Translations under genes and position numbers: made by a program
From: a bacterium
Lineage (GTDB): Bacteria > Bacillota > Clostridia > Lachnospirales > Lachnospiraceae
Length of the DNA stretch: 64,000 bases
Direction: 5' to 3'
NCBI GenBank assembly: GCA_030524675.1
Contig: JAUNGE010000009.1
Span: forward strand, 21,788 to 85,787
Part shown: one piece after another, positions 35,864 to 44,438 of the stretch
Position numbering within the stretch: the stretch's first letter is position 1
How the letters are laid out: every line of letters begins with the position of its first letter
The notes under the pieces: model-generated
The model's input: only the letters and a program-made list of their open reading frames with translations
Databases searched by the model: none
What the model was told of the DNA's origin: nothing

Positions 35864-37294
35864 CTATACGGTAATTTCTGCCTTCACACCCAGAAGGTCT
35901 CTGTTTTCTTCCAGAATCGGGCGAATCACTTCCGCGAGGAACTCCTCCACCTGCTCTTTTGCACGGCCAGTATAGCGGGACGGTTCCATGGTCTTTTTCA
36001 GTTCTTCTAAGGACAGTCCGAATGCCGGATCTGCAGCAATCAGCTCAAGCAGATTGTTGTCCAGACCTTTTTCTTTGACATTGCGTCCAGCCTCCATGGA
36101 GAGGGTACGGATTTTCTCGTGAAGTTCCTGTCGGTCTCCGCCAGCCTTCACGGCATCCATCATGATATTCTCTGTCGCCATAAACGGAAGCTCGGACATC
36201 AGGCGCTTCTCAATCACTTTCGGATATACCACCAGTCCGTCCACGATGTTCAGATACAAATCCAAAATTCCGTCGATTGCCAAGAATCCTTCCGGAATGC
36301 TCAGACGCTTGTTTGCGGAGTCATCCAGAGTTCTCTCAAACCACTGTGTGGATGCCACCAGCATCGGATTCATCATATCGGACATTACATAGTTGGCCAG
36401 AGACGCCATACGCTCGCTTCTCATCGGGTTTCTCTTATATGCCATGGCAGAGGAGCCAATCTGATTTTTCTCAAATGGCTCTTCCACTTCTTTTAAGTGC
36501 TGCAGAAGGCGGATATCATTGGAAAATTTGTGTGCGCTCTGTGCAATTCCAGCAAGTACGGAGAGCACGCGGCTGTCATTCTTTCTGGAGTAGGTCTGTC
36601 CGGATACTGGATAGCATCCTGCAAATCCCATCTTCTCTGCAATCTTTCTATCAAGCTCCTTGCACTTTTCATGGTCGCCCTCAAACAGCTCCAGAAAGCT
36701 TGCCTGGGTTCCTGTAGTTCCCTTGGAACCCAACAAGCGCAGAGAATCCAGCACGTATTCCAGATCATCCAGGTCCAGTTTCAGGTCCATCAGCCACAGG
36801 GATGCTCTTTTTCCCACAGTGGTCGGCTGCGCCGGCTGGAAGTGTGTGAATGCCAGAGTCGGCTGTGCCTTGTATGTGTCAGCAAACTTAGAAAGCTCGG
36901 CCATCACATTGACGAGTTTCTTTTTCACCAACTTCAATGCCTCTGCCATAATGATAATATCGGTATTGTCTCCTACGTAGCAGGAAGTAGCGCCCAGATG
37001 GATAATGCCTTTTGCCTTCGGGCACTGCACACCGTAAGCGTAAACATGGGACATTACGTCGTGACGCACCAGTTTTTCACGCTCTTTTGCGACGTCGTAG
37101 TTGATATCATCCTGATGGGCTTTTAATTCTTCAATCTGCTCCTCTGTCACCGGAAGTCCCAGCTCATGCTCTGTCTCTGCCAGAGCAACCCAGAGCTTTC
37201 TCCAGGTTTTGAATTTCATGTCCGGAGAAAAAATATACTGCATTTCGCGGCTTGCATAGCGCTCAGAAAGCGGGCTCTGATATTTGTCGTACAT
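35864..37294 (-). CDS. purB: Adenylosuccinate lyase PurB
   Basis: Cleaves adenylosuccinate and SAICAR, releasing fumarate. The 476-residue protein carries the fumarase/aspartase-superfamily signature SSAMAYKRNPMRSE near 281-294. HLGATSCYVGDNTD near 97 and TFAHTHFQPAQPTT-like sequence (LAFTHFQPAQPTTVGKRA) near 148 supply catalytic histidines. It follows purC by 20 bp and is cotranscribed. The length matches the long eukaryote/Clostridia-type PurB. Confidence 0.95.
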   Translation of the reverse strand: MYDKYQSPLSERYASREMQYIFSPDMKFKTWRKLWVALAETEHELGLPVTEEQIEELKAHQDDINYDVAKEREKLVRHDVMSHVYAYGVQCPKAKGIIHLGATSCYVGDNTDIIIMAEALKLVKKKLVNVMAELSKFADTYKAQPTLAFTHFQPAQPTTVGKRASLWLMDLKLDLDDLEYVLDSLRLLGSKGTTGTQASFLELFEGDHEKCKELDRKIAEKMGFAGCYPVSGQTYSRKNDSRVLSVLAGIAQSAHKFSNDIRLLQHLKEVEEPFEKNQIGSSAMAYKRNPMRSERMASLANYVMSDMMNPMLVASTQWFERTLDDSANKRLSIPEGFLAIDGILDLYLNIVDGLVVYPKVIEKRLMSELPFMATENIMMDAVKAGGDRQELHEKIRTLSMEAGRNVKEKGLDNNLLELIAADPAFGLSLEELKKTMEPSRYTGRAKEQVEEFLAEVIRPILEENRDLLGVKAEITV

Positions 37295-37314
37295 AAATCC
37301 GTCTCCTTATGTGA

Positions 37315-38022
37315 TTAGTGGATTCCCAGACGCTTAAATACTTCCTTGTAAGCATCCTCTACATTGCCCAGGTCACGGCGGAATCTGTCCTTATCCAGCT
37401 TCTCATGTGTGTCTTTGTCCCACAGTCTGCAGGTATCCGGAGAAATCTCGTCTGCCAGGATAATCTGTCCTTTGTAACGGCCAAACTCAATCTTAAAGTC
37501 AATCAGGTCCAGATTCAGGCTGTCAAAGTATTTCTGCAGCACTTCATTTACCTTGAATGCATACTTTGTGATGGTCTCAATCTCTTCCTCTGTAGCCAGG
37601 CCCAGTGCCAGTGCATAGTATTTATTGATAAATGGATCGCCCAGGTCGTCGTTCTTGTAGCTGAATTCCAGTGTCGGGCACAGGAACTTGATACCCTCTT
37701 CCATACCCATCTTCTTTGCAAAGCTTCCTGCGGAGAAATTACGGATAATAACTTCCAGCGGTACGATCTCCACTTTCTTTACAGCAGTCTCACGGTCGCT
37801 CAGTTCCTCAATCAGATGCGTCGGAACGCCCTCTGCTTCCAGCAGCTTGAATACATGGTTTGTCATACGGTTGTTGATAGCGCCTTTTCCTACAATAGTA
37901 CCCTTCTTTAAACCGTTGAATGCGGTAGCATCATCTTTGTAATCTACAATTAAAACATCAGCATCCTCTGTTGTGAAAACTTTTTTTGCTTTTCCTTCAT
38001 ACAGTAAATTCAGTTTTTCCAT
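37315..38022 (-). CDS. purC: SAICAR synthetase PurC
   Basis: Ligates aspartate to CAIR in purine synthesis. The 235-residue protein starts [20 protein letters not shown] and has the later signatures [27 protein letters not shown] near 175-200. The start at 38022 follows AAAGGATGG. A promoter at 38135-38163 and the third copy of the 50-bp repeat lie upstream. It is the first gene of a purC-purB operon. Confidence 0.96.
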   Translation of the reverse strand: MEKLNLLYEGKAKKVFTTEDADVLIVDYKDDATAFNGLKKGTIVGKGAINNRMTNHVFKLLEAEGVPTHLIEELSDRETAVKKVEIVPLEVIIRNFSAGSFAKKMGMEEGIKFLCPTLEFSYKNDDLGDPFINKYYALALGLATEEEIETITKYAFKVNEVLQKYFDSLNLDLIDFKIEFGRYKGQIILADEISPDTCRLWDKDTHEKLDKDRFRRDLGNVEDAYKEVFKRLGIH

Positions 38023-38046
38023 GACTATCCATCCTTTTTTCTTGTT

Positions 38047-38096
38047 GTTTCAATCCTCGCTCGGCACTTTCACAGAGCGCGACGAAATTTTGAATT
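38047..38096 (-). repeat. 50-bp dispersed element, copy 3 (in the purC leader)
   Basis: This matches 30062-30111 and 16141-16190 without gaps. It lies inside the purC leader, downstream of the inferred promoter, and ends 25 bp before the start codon. On the minus strand it contains CGCTC...GAGCG, which could form a small hairpin. Confidence 0.6.
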
Positions 38097-38134
38097 ATAA
38101 GTTATTCATATAAAACGATGTTTTTTCAGAAGAA

Positions 38135-38163
38135 ATTATAATACAGGGTGGAGAAGAAAGCAA
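38135..38163 (-). promoter_or_regulatory. Promoter of purC-purB
   Basis: On the minus strand TTGCTT (38163-38158) and TATAAT (38140-38135) are 17 bases apart. Transcription from about 38128 gives a ~106-nt leader that includes the 50-bp dispersed element. Confidence 0.65.
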
Positions 38164-38220
38164 GAGGAAGTTTTGTAAAATATAGGGATTATTGAATTCA
38201 GGGTTTTTGGGATTTTGCAC

Positions 38221-38280
38221 AAAAAGAACAGCAAATTCTGTAAATCATATTTTCTACCATTTACAAAATCTGCTGCTCTT
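38221..38280 (-). terminator. Terminator of the lipoprotein gene
   Basis: On the minus strand AAGAGCAGCAGATTTTGTAAAT pairs imperfectly with ATTTACAGAATTTGCTGTTCTT, followed by TTTTG. It lies 23 bp past the lipoprotein stop. Confidence 0.7.
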
Positions 38281-38302
38281 ATTTTTCATTCTTTCTCTCT
38301 GC

Positions 38303-38746
38303 TTATCTTGCAGGTGTTGTGCCTGTTACCAAGTCATCTACGCCATCTTCCACGTCTCTCACGACTCCGCCCAACACGCCAGTGCTCTCCTCATAAGCTT
38401 CCCTGTTATCATTTCCTGTGGAGTTCGACTCGTCTGTGTTTTCTGTGGTGTCTCCGGCACGATTGGTGCTTCCGGTTCCGTTGGCATCATTGTTTTCAGT
38501 GCTTCCTCCGTTTCCGGTCATTCCTCCATTTGTGGTGTTGGAACTTCCAGTTTGGCTGGTATCATTGGTACCGTTCCTATCGTTGGTGCCGTTTGTAGCA
38601 GTTGTTCCGTTGGTGCCGCCAGTGGTCTGTGTGCTGTTAGTGCTGTTTTGGGTTGTGTTTGTGTCATTTCTGCCGCAGGCAGTAAATGCGAGTACACAGA
38701 GTACTAACAGAAGACCTGCTGCATAATATCCTGGTTTTTTCATCAT
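38303..38746 (-). CDS. Predicted low-complexity lipoprotein of unknown function
   Basis: A 147-residue exported protein, not recognised as a family. The signal peptide ends in a lipobox LAFTAC, with the lipidated Cys near residue 24. Residues ~25-120 are almost entirely Asn, Thr, Gly, Ser and Asp, so disordered. A short conserved-looking tail follows (GVLGGVVRDVEDGVDDLV). The start at 38746 is next to a second ATG at 38743. The ribosome binding site lies inside a perfect 12-bp hairpin stem, so translation may be conditional. It could be a cell-surface or spore-associated lipoprotein, but nothing proves this. Confidence 0.7.
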   Translation of the reverse strand: MMKKPGYYAAGLLLVLCVLAFTACGRNDTNTTQNSTNSTQTTGGTNGTTATNGTNDRNGTNDTSQTGSSNTTNGGMTGNGGSTENNDANGTGSTNRAGDTTENTDESNSTGNDNREAYEESTGVLGGVVRDVEDGVDDLVTGTTPAR

Positions 38747-38749
38747 GCA

Positions 38750-38794
38750 AAATCTCCTTTCTAGCATCTAGTATGTGCTCACGAAAGGAGATTT
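38750..38794 (-). promoter_or_regulatory. Hairpin sequestering the lipoprotein ribosome binding site
   Basis: AAATCTCCTTTC (5' arm on the minus strand, 38794-38783) pairs perfectly with GAAAGGAGATTT (38761-38750) across a 21-nt loop. The 3' arm contains the AGGAGA ribosome binding site, 7 bases before the start codon. No T-run follows, so this is not a terminator. Confidence 0.75.
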
Positions 38795-38848
38795 ATATTG
38801 GTGTTTTTTTCCAGATTTTATGTATGGCGGCGCCGCTGCCAGGCATCT

Positions 38849-39604
38849 TTATCCGATGACATCCTGCATTGTGTAAAGCCCAGGTTCTTTTCCTGCCAGG
38901 AACTTTGCTGCCGAAATCGCGCCCTTTGCAAAAATTGCCTTAGAGTATGCGGTGTGGCTGAATGTCACCACCTCGTCTGTTCCGGCAAAAATCACATCAT
39001 GCTCCCCGACGATGGAGCCTCCGCGCACAGCGCTGATTCCAATTTCTTTTTTGTCGCGCTTCTCATGGCGCATCGAGCGGTCATACACATAGGTATAGGT
39101 CTGGTCCATCGCCTCGTTTAGGGAATCTGCGAGAGCAAGAGCGGTGCCGCTCGGCGCATCTTTTTTCTGGTTGTGGTGTTTCTCCACAATTTCCATATCA
39201 AATCCGGATGCTGCAAGCACTTCTGCCGCCTGTTTTACAAGCTTTAAAAGCAGGTTGATGCCTAAAGACATGTTCGCGGAGCGAAGAACGGCAACCGTTT
39301 TGGCAGTTTCCTCCACTTTCTCAATCTGCTCTTTTGTGAGCCCTGTTGTGCACAGAACCACCGGCATTTTTGTCTCTTTGCAGTAATCCAGCAGATGGTC
39401 CACTGCCTTCATGGATGCGAAGTCTACAATCACGTCTGCCGCTTCTGTACATTCTTCCAGGGATGCGTAAACCGGATAGCCGTTCTTTGCCTCTGTGTTC
39501 AGGTCGATGCCGGCCACGATTTCACACCCTTCGTCTTCTGCTGCAAGGCGGCTGATAACCTGACCCATAGCGCCATTGCAGCCGTGCATAATTATCTTTA
39601 TCAT
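38849..39604 (-). CDS. dapB: 4-hydroxy-tetrahydrodipicolinate reductase DapB
   Basis: The second committed step of lysine and diaminopimelate synthesis, NAD(P)H-dependent. The 251-residue protein has the nucleotide motif GCNGAMGQ at 8-15 and the signature EKHHNQKKDAPSGTALAL near 147-164. Its start overlaps the dapA stop by 4 bp (ATGA), indicating translational coupling. Diaminopimelate is used in peptidoglycan, and the shared intermediate feeds dipicolinic acid for the spores this organism makes. Confidence 0.96.
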   Translation of the reverse strand: MIKIIMHGCNGAMGQVISRLAAEDEGCEIVAGIDLNTEAKNGYPVYASLEECTEAADVIVDFASMKAVDHLLDYCKETKMPVVLCTTGLTKEQIEKVEETAKTVAVLRSANMSLGINLLLKLVKQAAEVLAASGFDMEIVEKHHNQKKDAPSGTALALADSLNEAMDQTYTYVYDRSMRHEKRDKKEIGISAVRGGSIVGEHDVIFAGTDEVVTFSHTAYSKAIFAKGAISAAKFLAGKEPGLYTMQDVIG

Positions 39605-40497
39605 AATAAACCGTATGCCTCCATCTCCGCCTTCAATACCTGCTGATTCTTCTCTTCCATCTCTGTCAGCGGCATTCTCATCGGACCAGTTTCCTTGCCC
39701 ATCAGGTTCATGGCTGCTTTTACCGGAATCGGATTCACTTCACAGAACAACGCGTTCACCAGCGGAATCGCCTCAATCTGCATCTGCGTACTCTTTGCCA
39801 CATCGCCTCTAAAATAAGCGGCGCACATCTCATGCACTTTGTCCGGAGCAATGTTGGAGAGCACAGAGATAACGCCCTTTCCTCCGAGTGAGAGAATCGG
39901 CACAATCTGATTGTCGTTTCCAGAGTACACATCAATCTCACCGTTCAACTGCTGCTTTGCGAGGGACATCAGCTCTGCAATCGCGGAAAAGTCCCCGCTC
40001 GCCTCTTTCACGCCCACAATATTCTCGTTCTCTTTTACCAGAGTCACAATGGTCTGCGGCTTGATATTTACGCCGGTTCTTCCTGGAATATTGTATAACA
40101 GAATCGGAATATGGACCGATTTTGCAATGGCGGAGAAGTGAGCAATCAAACCATTCTGGGTCGCCTTGTTATAGTACGGGGATACCAGCAGAAGTCCGTC
40201 TGCACCTGCTTTTTCTGCCTCCTGGGACAGATAGATTGCTGTCTGTGTGCAGTTGGAGCCGGTTCCTGCGATAACCGGAATTCTGTGATTTACCACCTCG
40301 CAGGTGTAGCGAATCACTTCAATGTGCTCCTCATGTGTCAGTGTGGAAGCCTCGCCCGTGGTACCACATGCGATGATACAGTCTGTCCCTCCTGCAATCT
40401 GCTCCTCCAAAATCTCTGCCAATTTCTCATAATTTACACTTCCATCCTCGTGAAATGGAGTAATCAGGGCTACGCCCGAACCTGTAAAAATAGCCAT
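39601..40497 (-). CDS. dapA: 4-hydroxy-tetrahydrodipicolinate synthase DapA
   Basis: Condenses pyruvate and aspartate semialdehyde. The 298-residue TIM barrel has GTTGEASTLTHEEH near 45-58, YNIPGRTGVNI near 135-145 (Tyr of the catalytic triad) and the Schiff-base lysine in VGVKEASGD near 163. The start at 40497 has AAGGAGG; the frame runs on to 40563 through leader sequence. A lysine riboswitch with its own terminator lies upstream, so expression should drop when lysine is abundant. Confidence 0.96.
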   Translation of the reverse strand: MAIFTGSGVALITPFHEDGSVNYEKLAEILEEQIAGGTDCIIACGTTGEASTLTHEEHIEVIRYTCEVVNHRIPVIAGTGSNCTQTAIYLSQEAEKAGADGLLLVSPYYNKATQNGLIAHFSAIAKSVHIPILLYNIPGRTGVNIKPQTIVTLVKENENIVGVKEASGDFSAIAELMSLAKQQLNGEIDVYSGNDNQIVPILSLGGKGVISVLSNIAPDKVHEMCAAYFRGDVAKSTQMQIEAIPLVNALFCEVNPIPVKAAMNLMGKETGPMRMPLTEMEEKNQQVLKAEMEAYGLL

Positions 40498-40511
40498 CTT
40501 TTTTTCCTCCT

Positions 40512-40545
40512 TCAAATTTCTCCAAACGTCAAATTTCTCCAAACA
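40512..40545 (-). repeat. 17-bp tandem duplication in the dapA leader
   Basis: TCAAATTTCTCCAAAC occurs twice with a 17-bp period (40512-40527 and 40529-40544). On the minus strand each copy carries GGAGAAATTTG, which resembles a ribosome binding site, just before the true AAGGAGG of dapA. Confidence 0.7.
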
Positions 40546-40546
40546 T

Positions 40547-40762
40547 AAAAGCAGAGCTGGCACAATGACCAGCTCTTAAAAGTCCTGAATTATTACATTC
40601 TAATTCCTTTAAGTAGCTCCCCATCCTGCCGGATGACAGTCATATAGTTCTTCACCATATGCCCAGGGCGGCCATAGACCCCCTTCGGCGTTCTCCCCTT
40701 TTCCCACGCCTCATAGCGGCTATGGGTACTCTTGTCAAACGCAACCTCTACCTTATCTTGGA
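40547..40762 (-). promoter_or_regulatory. Lysine riboswitch (L-box) with terminator, controlling dapA-dapB
   Basis: On the minus strand the leader contains GATAAGGTAGAGGTTGCG (from 40758), then CAAGAGTA, then GGGGAGAACGCCGAAGG: the conserved core blocks of the lysine aptamer, in order. The aptamer covers about 40625-40762. A terminator hairpin GAGCTGG-(8 nt)-CCAGCTC with a T-rich tail follows at 40575-40547. Binding of lysine should favour termination before dapA. Confidence 0.88.
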
Positions 40763-40769
40763 TACTGCT

Positions 40770-40798
40770 ATAGTACCATCATTATTTTTACTTGTCAA
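40770..40798 (-). promoter_or_regulatory. Promoter of the lysine riboswitch-dapAB transcript
   Basis: On the minus strand a perfect TTGACA (40798-40793) lies 17 bases from TACTAT (40775-40770). It overlaps the 3' end of the CobO-like gene, and the start near 40763 is at the first base of the aptamer. Confidence 0.8.
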
Positions 40799-41285
40799 CT
40801 GTTACCTTGTGTATGCACGAAATACTGTCTGCCAGGAAATGCAGGGACTCTGGGAAAATCCTTCCTGTTAAAACCAACTCCATGTCCTCGTCTCTGGATT
40901 CAATCAACTTGATAAACTCCTCCTCCGGCAACATTCCCAACTCCAGGAGTCCCAAAATCTCATCCAGAATCAGGACGTCGCACTCTCTGGTGGAAATGAC
41001 TTTTTTTGCATAATTGATGCCGTTTCGGATGTTCATCTTCTCCTCCTGCTGCATCTGCGGGTCAAGGCTCTCATAGGGGATGGCGGATTTTTCAAAGCGA
41101 AATACTTTCATATCCGGTTCCAACTTTTTCAACACGGCTTCCTCTCCTGCGACATGACTGCCTTTTAAAAACTGCACCATAATCACGGTCTTCTGGCTCG
41201 CAATCTCGCGGATTCCCTTGCCGATAGCTGCCATGGATTTTCCTGCTCCTTCTCCAAAAAACACTTGTACTGTTCCTTTGCTCAT
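40788..41285 (-). CDS. CobO/BtuR/CobA-like P-loop adenosyltransferase family protein
   Basis: A 165-residue P-loop protein of the cob(I)yrinic acid a,c-diamide adenosyltransferase family. Walker A is GEGAGKS at 11-17, where cobalamin enzymes usually have GNGKGKT. MVQFLKGSH near 37 and the Walker B-like CDVLILDEILGLLELG near 103 fit the family. No other cobalamin gene is near, and the altered P-loop leaves the activity open. It may be a paralogue with a different nucleotide-transfer role. It lies between ssb and the dapAB promoter. Confidence 0.75.
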   Translation of the reverse strand: MSKGTVQVFFGEGAGKSMAAIGKGIREIASQKTVIMVQFLKGSHVAGEEAVLKKLEPDMKVFRFEKSAIPYESLDPQMQQEEKMNIRNGINYAKKVISTRECDVLILDEILGLLELGMLPEEEFIKLIESRDEDMELVLTGRIFPESLHFLADSISCIHKVTVDK

Positions 41286-41370
41286 CTTTTTGCACCTCTC
41301 CTAACAGAACTATGCACTTCTGATATCCTGCTGTCCAAAACAGACGGCGGCACAGAGTCTCTTCTCTGTG

Positions 41371-42003
41371 TTAGGGCTGTTCTACAAACTCGAGTTTACT
41401 CACAGAAACCTCGTAAGCAATCCTCTTCTCGCACTCCGTATCAGAAATTTTTTTTGTGTATTCCCTACTCTGCACCCTTCCCCACACACGGATCTGGCTT
41501 CCAACCATAAAGCCAGACGCATATCTCGCGTTTCTTCCCCATGCAATACAGGGTATGTAATCGGATTTTCCATATGGACGGTTCACTGCCAAAAGAAGGT
41601 CCGCAATTTCCCTCCCCAGCGGGGTCTTGCGGTAAATCGGCTCCTTGCAGATATAACCGTCCAAGTAAATCTGATTTGTTTTTGTATAATCGGTAAATTC
41701 TTCCATAAAATGAATCTCTCGGACAAAGACGGACAAAACCAGACGGTTTTTCTCTCCCTCATGCCGGTTATAGGAACGGAACTGACCGACTGCCTCCACG
41801 GTACAGCCCATATAATTCTCTTCCACATCCAAAAGACGCTCTGAAATCATGAGCGGGATGATATCTGCCTGCTCACTCAGACGATTCACTTCCAGGTCCA
41901 CCATGTAAAACCCTTCCCCAAATACCTCATGGCTGAAGGTGAACCCTGAAACAATTTTTCCGATGACACTCACTTTGTTATTATCAATTACTTTTTCTGA
42001 CAT
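41371..42003 (-). CDS. Single-stranded DNA-binding protein with two OB folds
   Basis: A 210-residue protein in which two SSB-like OB domains seem to be fused. Domain 1 (about 1-95) runs KVSVIGKIVSGFTFSHEVFG through AVGQFRSYNR. Domain 2 (about 108-205) runs NQIYLDGYICKEPIYRKTPLG through RVWGRVQSREYTKK, the stronger SSB match. No acidic DDIPF-type tail is present; it ends KLEFVEQP. It therefore is probably not the main replicative SSB. The start at 42003 has AGAGGAGAA. It lies between typA and the CobO-like gene. Confidence 0.75.
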   Translation of the reverse strand: MSEKVIDNNKVSVIGKIVSGFTFSHEVFGEGFYMVDLEVNRLSEQADIIPLMISERLLDVEENYMGCTVEAVGQFRSYNRHEGEKNRLVLSVFVREIHFMEEFTDYTKTNQIYLDGYICKEPIYRKTPLGREIADLLLAVNRPYGKSDYIPCIAWGRNARYASGFMVGSQIRVWGRVQSREYTKKISDTECEKRIAYEVSVSKLEFVEQP

Positions 42004-42119
42004 TGTATTTCTCCTCTTTCCTTGCACAATATAATTTTGCTCGTAGCTACTAAAATCTATGCGGAAAGCAGGAAAAATAGAACCTGTTTTTTTCCTCAGA
42101 AAAATTTTACTGTGAAAGT

Positions 42120-42266
42120 CTCGTCAAGCGGCCAGGCGGCAGGGGTGCTTGCACACCAGGCCGACTGGACATTTGACGAGCTAACCTGTATGAATAAGTA
42201 GGCCGATAGGCCGGATTGTGAATACAGGCGGCGATTGCGGGAGTGCGTGAGCACGGAGCAATCGAC
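42120..42266. repeat. Three-hairpin structured element, copy B of the dispersed element
   Basis: Three consecutive stem-loops fill the ssb-typA gap. The first is CTCGTCAA (42120-42127) with TTGACGAG (42173-42180), enclosing GGTGC/GCACC. The second is CCTGTAT (42185-42191) with ATACAGG (42222-42228), enclosing GGCC/GGCC. The third is CGATTGC (42232-42238) with GCAATCG (42258-42264), enclosing GTGC/GCAC. Hairpins two and three recur, diverged, at 4528-4610. Confidence 0.7.
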
Positions 42267-42296
42267 TTTCATATATAGTGATGCCGCCGTCTATCT

Positions 42297-44129
42297 TTAG
42301 CTGTGCTTGAAAGAGGCTCTCTTTCGCAGCATCGGGTCCAAAATCTTCTTGCGGATACGCAGACTCTTCGGCGTCACTTCCAGAAGCTCATCTGTGTCAA
42401 TGAAATCCAGACACTGCTCCAGGCTCATTTCAATCGGCGGTGTCAGCTTCAGCGCTTCGTCCGCGCTGGAAGAACGGGTGTTAGTCAGTTTCTTTGTCTT
42501 GCAGACATTGATTTCAATATCCTCCGCCTTCGGATTCTTTCCGACTACCATACCAGAATACACTTTCACGCCAGGTCCGATAAACAAAGAACCTCTCTCC
42601 TGTGCATTGAACAGGCCGTACGTGATGGACTCTCCCGCCTCAAATGCAATCAGAGAACCCGTATTTCTGTATGCCAGATCGCCCTTATATGGGCCGTATC
42701 CATCAAATATGGTATTTAAAATACCATTCCCCTTGGTGTCAGTCAAAAACTCGCCGCGATAACCGATTAGACCTCTTGAAGGAATCGAGAACTCCAGACG
42801 GGTGTATCCGCCCGCTGCCTGGCTCATGCCCTGCAGCTCACCCTTGCGGCTTGTCAGTTTCTGGATGACCGAACCGGTGAACTCTTCCGGCACATCGATA
42901 TAGGCAATCTCCATCGGCTCAAGTTTTCTGCCCCTCTCGTCCTGCTTGTACAGAACTTCTGCCTTGCTGACTGCAAACTCAAATCCCTCACGTCTCATAT
43001 TTTCGATGAGGACGGACAGATGCAGCTCGCCTCGTCCTGATACCTTAAAGCAATCTGGTGAATCCGTCTCCTCCACGCGCAGCGAGACATCTGTATTGAG
43101 TTCGCGGAACAGTCTCTCACGAATATGGCGGGATGTGATATATTTTCCCTCCTGGCCTGCCAGCGGGCTGTCATTTACCATAAAGTTCATGGCAATCGTC
43201 GGCTCAGAAATCTTCTGGAACAGAATCGGCTCCGGTTTTTCCGGTGAACAGATGGTATCTCCGATGTGAATGTCGGCAATACCAGAAATTGCCACGATGG
43301 AACCGATGGACGCCTCCTTTACTTCCACTTTGTTCAGGCCGTCAAACTCATAGAGCTTGCTGACTTTCACACGGCGGAATTTATCCGGTTCATGATGGTT
43401 TACTAAAACGCAGTCCTGATTTGTGCGGATGACGCCGTTATCCACTTTTCCGACGCCGATTCTTCCCACGTATTCATTGTAATCAATCGTGCTGATTAGC
43501 ACCTGTGTCGGCTCATCTGGATCGCCCTCCGGCGCCGGAATATAGTCCACAACGGTCTGGAACAGCGGTTCCATCGTATCGGAATCGTCATCCATGCTGC
43601 GCTTTGCGAATCCGCCCTTTGCCGAAGCGAACAGGAACGGACATTCCAGCTGTTCATCGGATGCATCCAGGTCCATGAAAAGCTCCAGCACTTCATCTAC
43701 TACTTCATCTGGTCTTGCTTCTGGACGGTCCACTTTGTTGATGCAGACAACAACAGGAAGGTCGAGAGACAGTGCTTTTTGCAGCACGAACTTTGTCTGC
43801 GGCATCGGTCCCTCATAGGCATCCACTACCAGTATAACACCATTCACCATCTTTAATACACGCTCTACCTCGCCGCCGAAATCCGCATGTCCTGGAGTGT
43901 CAATGATGTTGATTTTTGTGCCTTTATAAAAAATTGCTGTATTCTTGGAAAGGATGGTAATCCCGCGCTCGCGCTCGATATCGTTGGAATCCATCACGCG
44001 CTCTACTACTTCCTGGTTTTCACGAAATACACCACTCTGACGCAACAGTGCATCCACCAGAGTAGTCTTGCCATGGTCCACGTGAGCAATAATCGCAATA
44101 TTTCTCACATCTTCTCTCTTTGTTCTCAT
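42297..44129 (-). CDS. typA: Translational GTPase TypA/BipA
   Basis: A ribosome-binding GTPase of the EF-G superfamily that acts in stress and 50S assembly. The 610-residue protein has G1 [15 protein letters not shown] at 15-29, G2 ERGITI near 56, G3 [15 protein letters not shown] near 76-90 and G4 [12 protein letters not shown] near 131. The C-terminal BipA-specific domain includes [20 protein letters not shown] and [15 protein letters not shown] strong promoter lies at 44222-44250. Confidence 0.96.
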   Translation of the reverse strand: MRTKREDVRNIAIIAHVDHGKTTLVDALLRQSGVFRENQEVVERVMDSNDIERERGITILSKNTAIFYKGTKINIIDTPGHADFGGEVERVLKMVNGVILVVDAYEGPMPQTKFVLQKALSLDLPVVVCINKVDRPEARPDEVVDEVLELFMDLDASDEQLECPFLFASAKGGFAKRSMDDDSDTMEPLFQTVVDYIPAPEGDPDEPTQVLISTIDYNEYVGRIGVGKVDNGVIRTNQDCVLVNHHEPDKFRRVKVSKLYEFDGLNKVEVKEASIGSIVAISGIADIHIGDTICSPEKPEPILFQKISEPTIAMNFMVNDSPLAGQEGKYITSRHIRERLFRELNTDVSLRVEETDSPDCFKVSGRGELHLSVLIENMRREGFEFAVSKAEVLYKQDERGRKLEPMEIAYIDVPEEFTGSVIQKLTSRKGELQGMSQAAGGYTRLEFSIPSRGLIGYRGEFLTDTKGNGILNTIFDGYGPYKGDLAYRNTGSLIAFEAGESITYGLFNAQERGSLFIGPGVKVYSGMVVGKNPKAEDIEINVCKTKKLTNTRSSSADEALKLTPPIEMSLEQCLDFIDTDELLEVTPKSLRIRKKILDPMLRKRASFKHS

Positions 44130-44221
44130 TGTTGGAATTCCCCATTTCTTAACAAACTGACATGCCTGCTGACACAGGCACCACTATACATAAAAATTTA
44201 ATATTTTTTTAACAAATGCTG

Positions 44222-44250
44222 ATTATATCACCATTATTATAGAATTGCAA
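44222..44250 (-). promoter_or_regulatory. Promoter of typA
   Basis: On the minus strand TTGCAA (44250-44245) and a perfect TATAAT (44227-44222) have a 17-base spacer. The leader from about 44215 is ~86 nt. The rest of the 309-bp gap to yigZ contains a short duplication of the yigZ 3' end at 44373-44397. Confidence 0.8.
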
Positions 44251-44438
44251 CAATTATTCAATGGATATTCTGCTTGTTCCGCCTGTTTTTATCTGTTTTT
44301 CATCCGTTCTTTATCCTTTTTTCATCCTTTTACCAATAAAAGCATAAACGTTTTTCTTTCATTCTGGGAATTTCACTCCCATAAAACGGCCTCTTTCTAA
44401 GTATGGAAGCATCAATCCTGCACCTACGCATGAGAGTG

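Noticed and set aside
38047..38096. GGATTGAAAC end of the 50-bp element as a CRISPR repeat remnant
   Set aside because: Only single copies occur at each place, with no spacer array or cas genes; the elements lie before gene starts instead.
41291..41370. Small CACAGAG/CTCTGTG hairpin after ssb as a terminator
   Set aside because: The 7-bp stem has no T-run and lies just before the CobO-like gene; readthrough is likely.
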